This document shows positions 5,916 to 6,003 of a stretch of 6,003 nucleotides of DNA, piece by piece. The position numbers and the translations under genes were made by a program. Origin of the DNA: Methanobacteriota archaeon (GTDB taxonomy: Archaea > Thermoplasmatota > Thermoplasmata > Methanomassiliicoccales > Methanomethylophilaceae). How positions within the stretch are numbered: the first letter of the stretch is position 1; each line of letters opens with the position of its first letter. The stretch is from positions 1 to 6,003 of the forward strand of contig JAKQBQ010000084.1 in assembly GCA_029574055.1 (NCBI GenBank). The letters are read 5' to 3'. Under the pieces are notes generated by a model. That model ran no database searches, was not told the DNA's origin, and was given only the letters and a program-made list of their open reading frames with translations.

Positions 5916-6003
5916 TCATTCCGGTTCGCTCACAAGGAACAGAGATACCCACTTATTGACGTCGATCTGGATGTCTATTTCATATATAGTAGAAGACACG
6001 GGG
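5916..6003 (-). CDS. C-terminal fragment of a fourth paralog, copy 4
   Basis: Only the last 28 codons and the stop lie in the window; the gene continues past the right edge. The minus-strand frame ends SSTIYEIDIQIDVNKWVSLF then LVSEPE. This lines up with the copy 2 end without gaps: SSMLYAIVAPISPTEWMVMY then FVEDTE, sharing SS, Y, the single W and the V-x-x-x-E close. The stop is TGA, as in copies 2 and 3, and is followed 7 nt later by the family's 3' element. It belongs to the same membrane-anchored family; nothing can be said about its N-terminus. Confidence 0.75.
   Translation of the reverse strand, partial: PVSSTIYEIDIQIDVNKWVSLFLVSEPE

Noticed and set aside
2675..6003. tRNA, rRNA, CRISPR array or insertion sequence in the right half
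   Set aside because: No cloverleaf, regular short repeat-spacer pattern, transposase frame or terminal inverted repeats were seen; the repetition here is at the level of whole genes.

Overview
The window looks archaeal, most likely a methanogen-related member of Thermoplasmata such as Methanomassiliicoccales. The evidence is an archaeal-type YchF tail, a euryarchaeal-style family B DNA polymerase with a PCNA-binding C-terminus, GGAGG ribosome binding sites, TATA-type promoters and T-rich gene ends. The order-level placement is inference; the archaeal assignment is firm.

Left part (1-2674, + strand): the 3' end of a YchF-family P-loop NTPase (TGS domain) is followed after 4 nt by a complete 804-residue replicative or repair DNA polymerase B. 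All exonuclease and polymerase motifs are intact, the uracil read-ahead pocket residues appear conserved, and a Pro/Ala/Lys tether ends in a PIP-like box. These are ordinary housekeeping genes, probably co-transcribed.

Right part (2733-6003, - strand, convergent with polB): a tandem array of at least four paralogous genes for an unrecognised membrane-anchored, externally facing protein. Three are complete (300, 295 and 296 aa). The fourth is only a C-terminal fragment at the right edge. Each complete copy has a short basic N-terminus with the motif DRSG, one hydrophobic segment, an acidic stretch, then LAPGT and a predicted extracytoplasmic region. That region appears to consist of two diverged copies of one module of about 100 residues. 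The second module carries a CVADC cysteine pair.

The genes also share their non-coding layout. GGAGG lies exactly 7 nt before the start (TTG in two, ATG in one), and each copy has its own upstream AT-rich TATA-like element. A previously unannotated element downstream of all four stops reads ATAAAC-N7-AAACATC followed by a T-rich tract. It sits at an identical distance from the last conserved codon in every copy, so the duplicated unit includes the gene end. In the leftmost copy the stop codon has moved four codons upstream inside this otherwise collinear region. The array is the part of the window most likely to be undescribed biology: an expanding, individually promoted family of surface proteins.
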